Origin: Cryptomeria japonica
Lineage: Eukaryota; Streptophyta; Pinopsida; Cupressales; Cupressaceae
DNA length: 64,000 bases
Assembly (NCBI RefSeq): GCF_030272615.1
Contig: NC_081406.1
Coordinates: 258,219,386-258,283,385, forward strand
Direction: 5' to 3'
The translations under genes were made by a program, and so were the position numbers. This document shows, in pieces, positions 61,877 through 64,000 of this stretch. How positions within the stretch are numbered: position 1 is the stretch's first letter; each line of letters starts with the position of its first letter. Below the pieces are notes generated by a model, which saw only the letters and a program-made list of their open reading frames with translations, made no database searches and was not told where the DNA came from.

Positions 61877-62089
61877 ATGTCCTTTAGCTTCTTCTTTAGT
61901 CTATTTACATGATACTCTGAATTCGTGGTGAGGCTGGGCCTCTTTTTTGATACTATTGTTGGATGTTTTTGTATTTGATCTACCTATTTTTAATATAAAA
62001 ATAATGGCATGTTAGTTTTTTATTAATAAAAATAATATATATAAATATAGGTGGGATAAAATTATTATTAATTTTTTAACCACTGACAA

Positions 62090-62426
62090 ATTAAAATTGA
62101 CTGATAACAGAACAGAGAGAAAATCGAAAACAGGAGGAGGAAAATTTGGGTTGCGTAATGGTTTGAATGGTGGATAGGGAGAAACTATGAGTCGGTTTAT
62201 CTTAAACAACTGCGTTATTCAAAATTGAATTGATTGCCGGAGGGTAAGATATGAGCGTATCAGAAAAAGACGAGATGTTGCGACTGAATTCTCTTACTTA
62301 ACCTGCACGTCAACTACTATTTACGTCACAGCTTACTGGTAGTTTTGGACTTTTAATGTTGCTCATGTTATTTATCTGTTTAAAGATACACCACAAGTTT
62401 GATATTTCAATTCTTGACCAGTAGGT
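62090..62426 (+). promoter_or_regulatory. Upstream region of gene copy 3
   Basis: Holds one copy of the upstream module (about 62155-62230: GCGTAATGG, GTCGGTTTATCTTAAACAA, GCGTTATTCAAAA). Then come GAATTCTCTTACTTA, CCTGCACGTCAACTACTATTT and GGACTTTTAATGTTGCTCATG, in the same order as upstream of copies 1 and 2. Only about 340 bp separates LINE D from the gene. Common order in three diverged copies supports a promoter role; no TATA box was clear. Confidence 0.45.
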
Positions 62427-63627
62427 ATGGATCTAAGCCACAGAGAGAAGATTTTGGGTGTCCTCTGCTGTGTTTTGTTGTTTCTTGTACTGCTCTCCAA
62501 CAAGCCACTTTTTTACTCAGCCATGAACAACAGATTTCAAGGAAAGCTCAAGAATCAAAGCTCGGTATGTCATAATCTGACATCAAATTTCATTCTTTGA
62601 AACACAGGCAATATTGAGAATAATGAATTACAGAGATTTTCTTACTGATGCTGTGGTACTTGAATGAACAGGACGAGCTGACGTCAGCTCTGGCCAGCGC
62701 CTCCATGCCCAACAAGACTGTGATAATAACGATGGTGAACGCGGCATGGATGGAATCTGGCGGGATGTTCGACTTGTTTATGAAGAGCTTTGAAGTTGGG
62801 GAGGGAACACGACCACTACTAAACAATCTTCTGGTGGTTGCCCACGATGAAAAGGCATTCAACGCCTGTACACAAATCCATCCTCACTGCTATCGATTAA
62901 AGACTGCAGGAGTTGATTTTTCAGGCGAAAGCTTCTTCATGTCGGAGGATTACTTGAAGATGACGCGTTCTAAAATCCTCTTCCTCACCAATGTGTTACA
63001 GAAAGGCTACAGTTTTCTTTTTTCTGTAAGTTTTCTCTTTCTCAACTCTATTCAGATGATATATAGTGATTTATTTGGCCATCAGCAATTTGAATTTTAT
63101 AATTAAATTCATGAAGTGTCATTTCTGCACAGGATTCAGATATACTGTGGTTTAGAAATCCATTTGAAAGATTTTCAAGAGATACAGATTTTCAGATGTC
63201 ATGCGATAGGTATTCCGGGAACCCACTTGATATGAGAAACCAGGAAAATACAGGATTCATGTTAGTCCGTTCAAACAATAGGACTATTCAGATGATGCAG
63301 GTGTGGCACAATTCTACACTAATGAGGCCCCACATGCATGACCAGGATGTGTGGAATGCTATAAAGTTGTCTCGAAGTATTAGTAAAATAGGTCTGAGTG
63401 CACGCTTTGTTGATACCAAGTATTTCAGTGGATTTTGCCAGTGTAGCAGAGATTTGAGTGTGGTGTACACCATGCATGCAAATTGTTGTAGAGGATTGAA
63501 GGCCAAGATCCATGATTTGAAAGAAGCTTTTGAAGATTGGACCTCCTTTCAGTCTAGTGGATTAAATAGGACAAGTGTGCATTGGAGAGCCCGAGAGGAA
63601 TGTAGACGTTCTTGGTTCAAGAAATGA
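62427..63627 (+). CDS. Nucleotide-diphospho-sugar transferase (GT77-like), copy 3
   Basis: Exons 62427-62564 (138 nt), 62672-63025 (354 nt) and 63133-63627 (495 nt) give 328 residues; exon 1 is four codons shorter than in copies 1 and 2, in the stem after the membrane anchor (LGVLCCVLLFLVLLS). The DxD (DSDILWFRNPF), NTGFMLVRSNNRTIQMM, MHDQDVWNAIK and MHANCCRGLKAK motifs are intact. It is the most diverged of the three in the stem and intron sequences. The extra upstream ATG of the other copies is absent here, which is why the conserved MDLS Met is taken as the start in all. No defects seen. Same predicted role as the other copies: a Golgi type II glycosyltransferase with unknown substrate. 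Confidence 0.9.
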
Positions 63628-64000
63628 CATTAGCTAGAATAGATTTGATTGTAAATTAAGTTGTATTTTTAGTTCTGGTCTTCGGAAGGATTCTAATGCT
63701 TTCAAATACATTTATTGAAAATGAATAGTTTACATTCTATGAGTTGAAATTCAAGACATGGTAGATTAATATTATTTATTTTTAGATTAATATGATCAAA
63801 ATTAAAATAACATGTTTAATATTTATAGGAAAGAAACATATTTTAATTTGAATGGTGGATAGGAAAGCATCATGTATACAAATAGCTTAGTCTATGTTTG
63901 GTCAAAAATATTTTTATGTTATTAAGCGTAGTATCATTTTAATCATGTCTTATATTTGCAATTCAGCATCATAAGCATATTATAACTTATTTTGATCATG
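63628..64000. other. 3' flank of gene copy 3
   Basis: AT-rich, only weakly similar to the other 3' flanks (ATGAATAGTTTACATTCTATGAG resembles AATAGTTTA in both). A further promoter module or gene is not visible before the window ends. Confidence 0.5.

Larger units (their letters stand above)
56120..62005 (+). mobile_element. Nearly full-length LINE without RNase H (LINE D)
   Basis: GGCATGTT at 56112-56119 and 62006-62013, each preceded by a similar A-rich stretch (AAAATATA, AAAAATAAT), is a probable imperfect target duplication. Between lie a GC-richer 5' UTR, ORF1 (56276-57860), ORF2 (57857-61876) and a short 3' UTR ending TTTTTAATATAAAAATAAT. There is no RNase H after zf-RVT, unlike LINEs B and C, so it is a separate lineage. 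It ends about 400 bp before the ATG of gene copy 3. Confidence 0.8.

Overview
The window looks like nuclear DNA of a seed plant with a large, repeat-filled genome, most likely a gymnosperm such as a conifer. That is an inference from short-intron plant genes drowned in old LINEs, Ty3/gypsy pieces, a hAT element, a TRIM, long CT microsatellites and interstitial telomere-like repeats. No bacterial or organellar gene organisation is visible.

The only apparently intact host genes are three same-strand copies of one small gene at about 12.8-14.0 kb, 42.9-44.1 kb and 62.4-63.6 kb. Each has three exons with phase-0 introns at identical places and encodes a 328-332 residue type II membrane protein of the plant nucleotide-diphospho-sugar transferase family (Pfam Nucleotid_trans, CAZy GT77-like). 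Their upstream regions are also homologous and carry a repeated module of about 100 bp, so promoter and gene were duplicated together. Copy 1 has gained about 4.0 kb of extra DNA farther upstream (holding a class V aminotransferase pseudogene) and about 1.1 kb right before the gene. It also carries most of the derived amino-acid changes.

Everything else is mobile or repetitive. 1-5.7 kb: a minus-strand LINE ORF1 cleanly split by a 4.1-kb hAT transposon with an 8-bp target duplication. 15.9-16.9 kb and 25.4-27.7 kb: two copies of a non-LTR-like element carrying an unrecognised coiled-coil protein; the longer one also carries a LINE RNase H piece and has a 17-bp target duplication. 17.0-18.5 kb: a possible Copia-type LTR. 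20.9-28.3 kb: a decayed Ty3/gypsy element holding two guests, the coiled-coil element and a 2.4-kb terminal-inverted-repeat element full of palindromes and CT tracts. 29.3-37.0 kb: a full-length LINE on the minus strand with a perfect 16-bp target duplication. 38.0-39.9 kb: a CT-rich desert. 44.5-53.7 kb: a LINE interrupted by a 441-bp insert and by a Ty3/gypsy element that itself holds a TRIM. 53.7-54.2 kb: telomere-like repeats. 56.1-62.0 kb: another nearly full-length LINE ending just upstream of gene copy 3.

The best candidates for something new are the coiled-coil ORF element, the palindrome-rich inverted-repeat element, an intron in the hAT transposase flanked by a 30-bp direct repeat that contains both splice sites, and the 441-bp insert flanked by 40-bp direct repeats. 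All family names come from reading motifs by eye; no database search was run.
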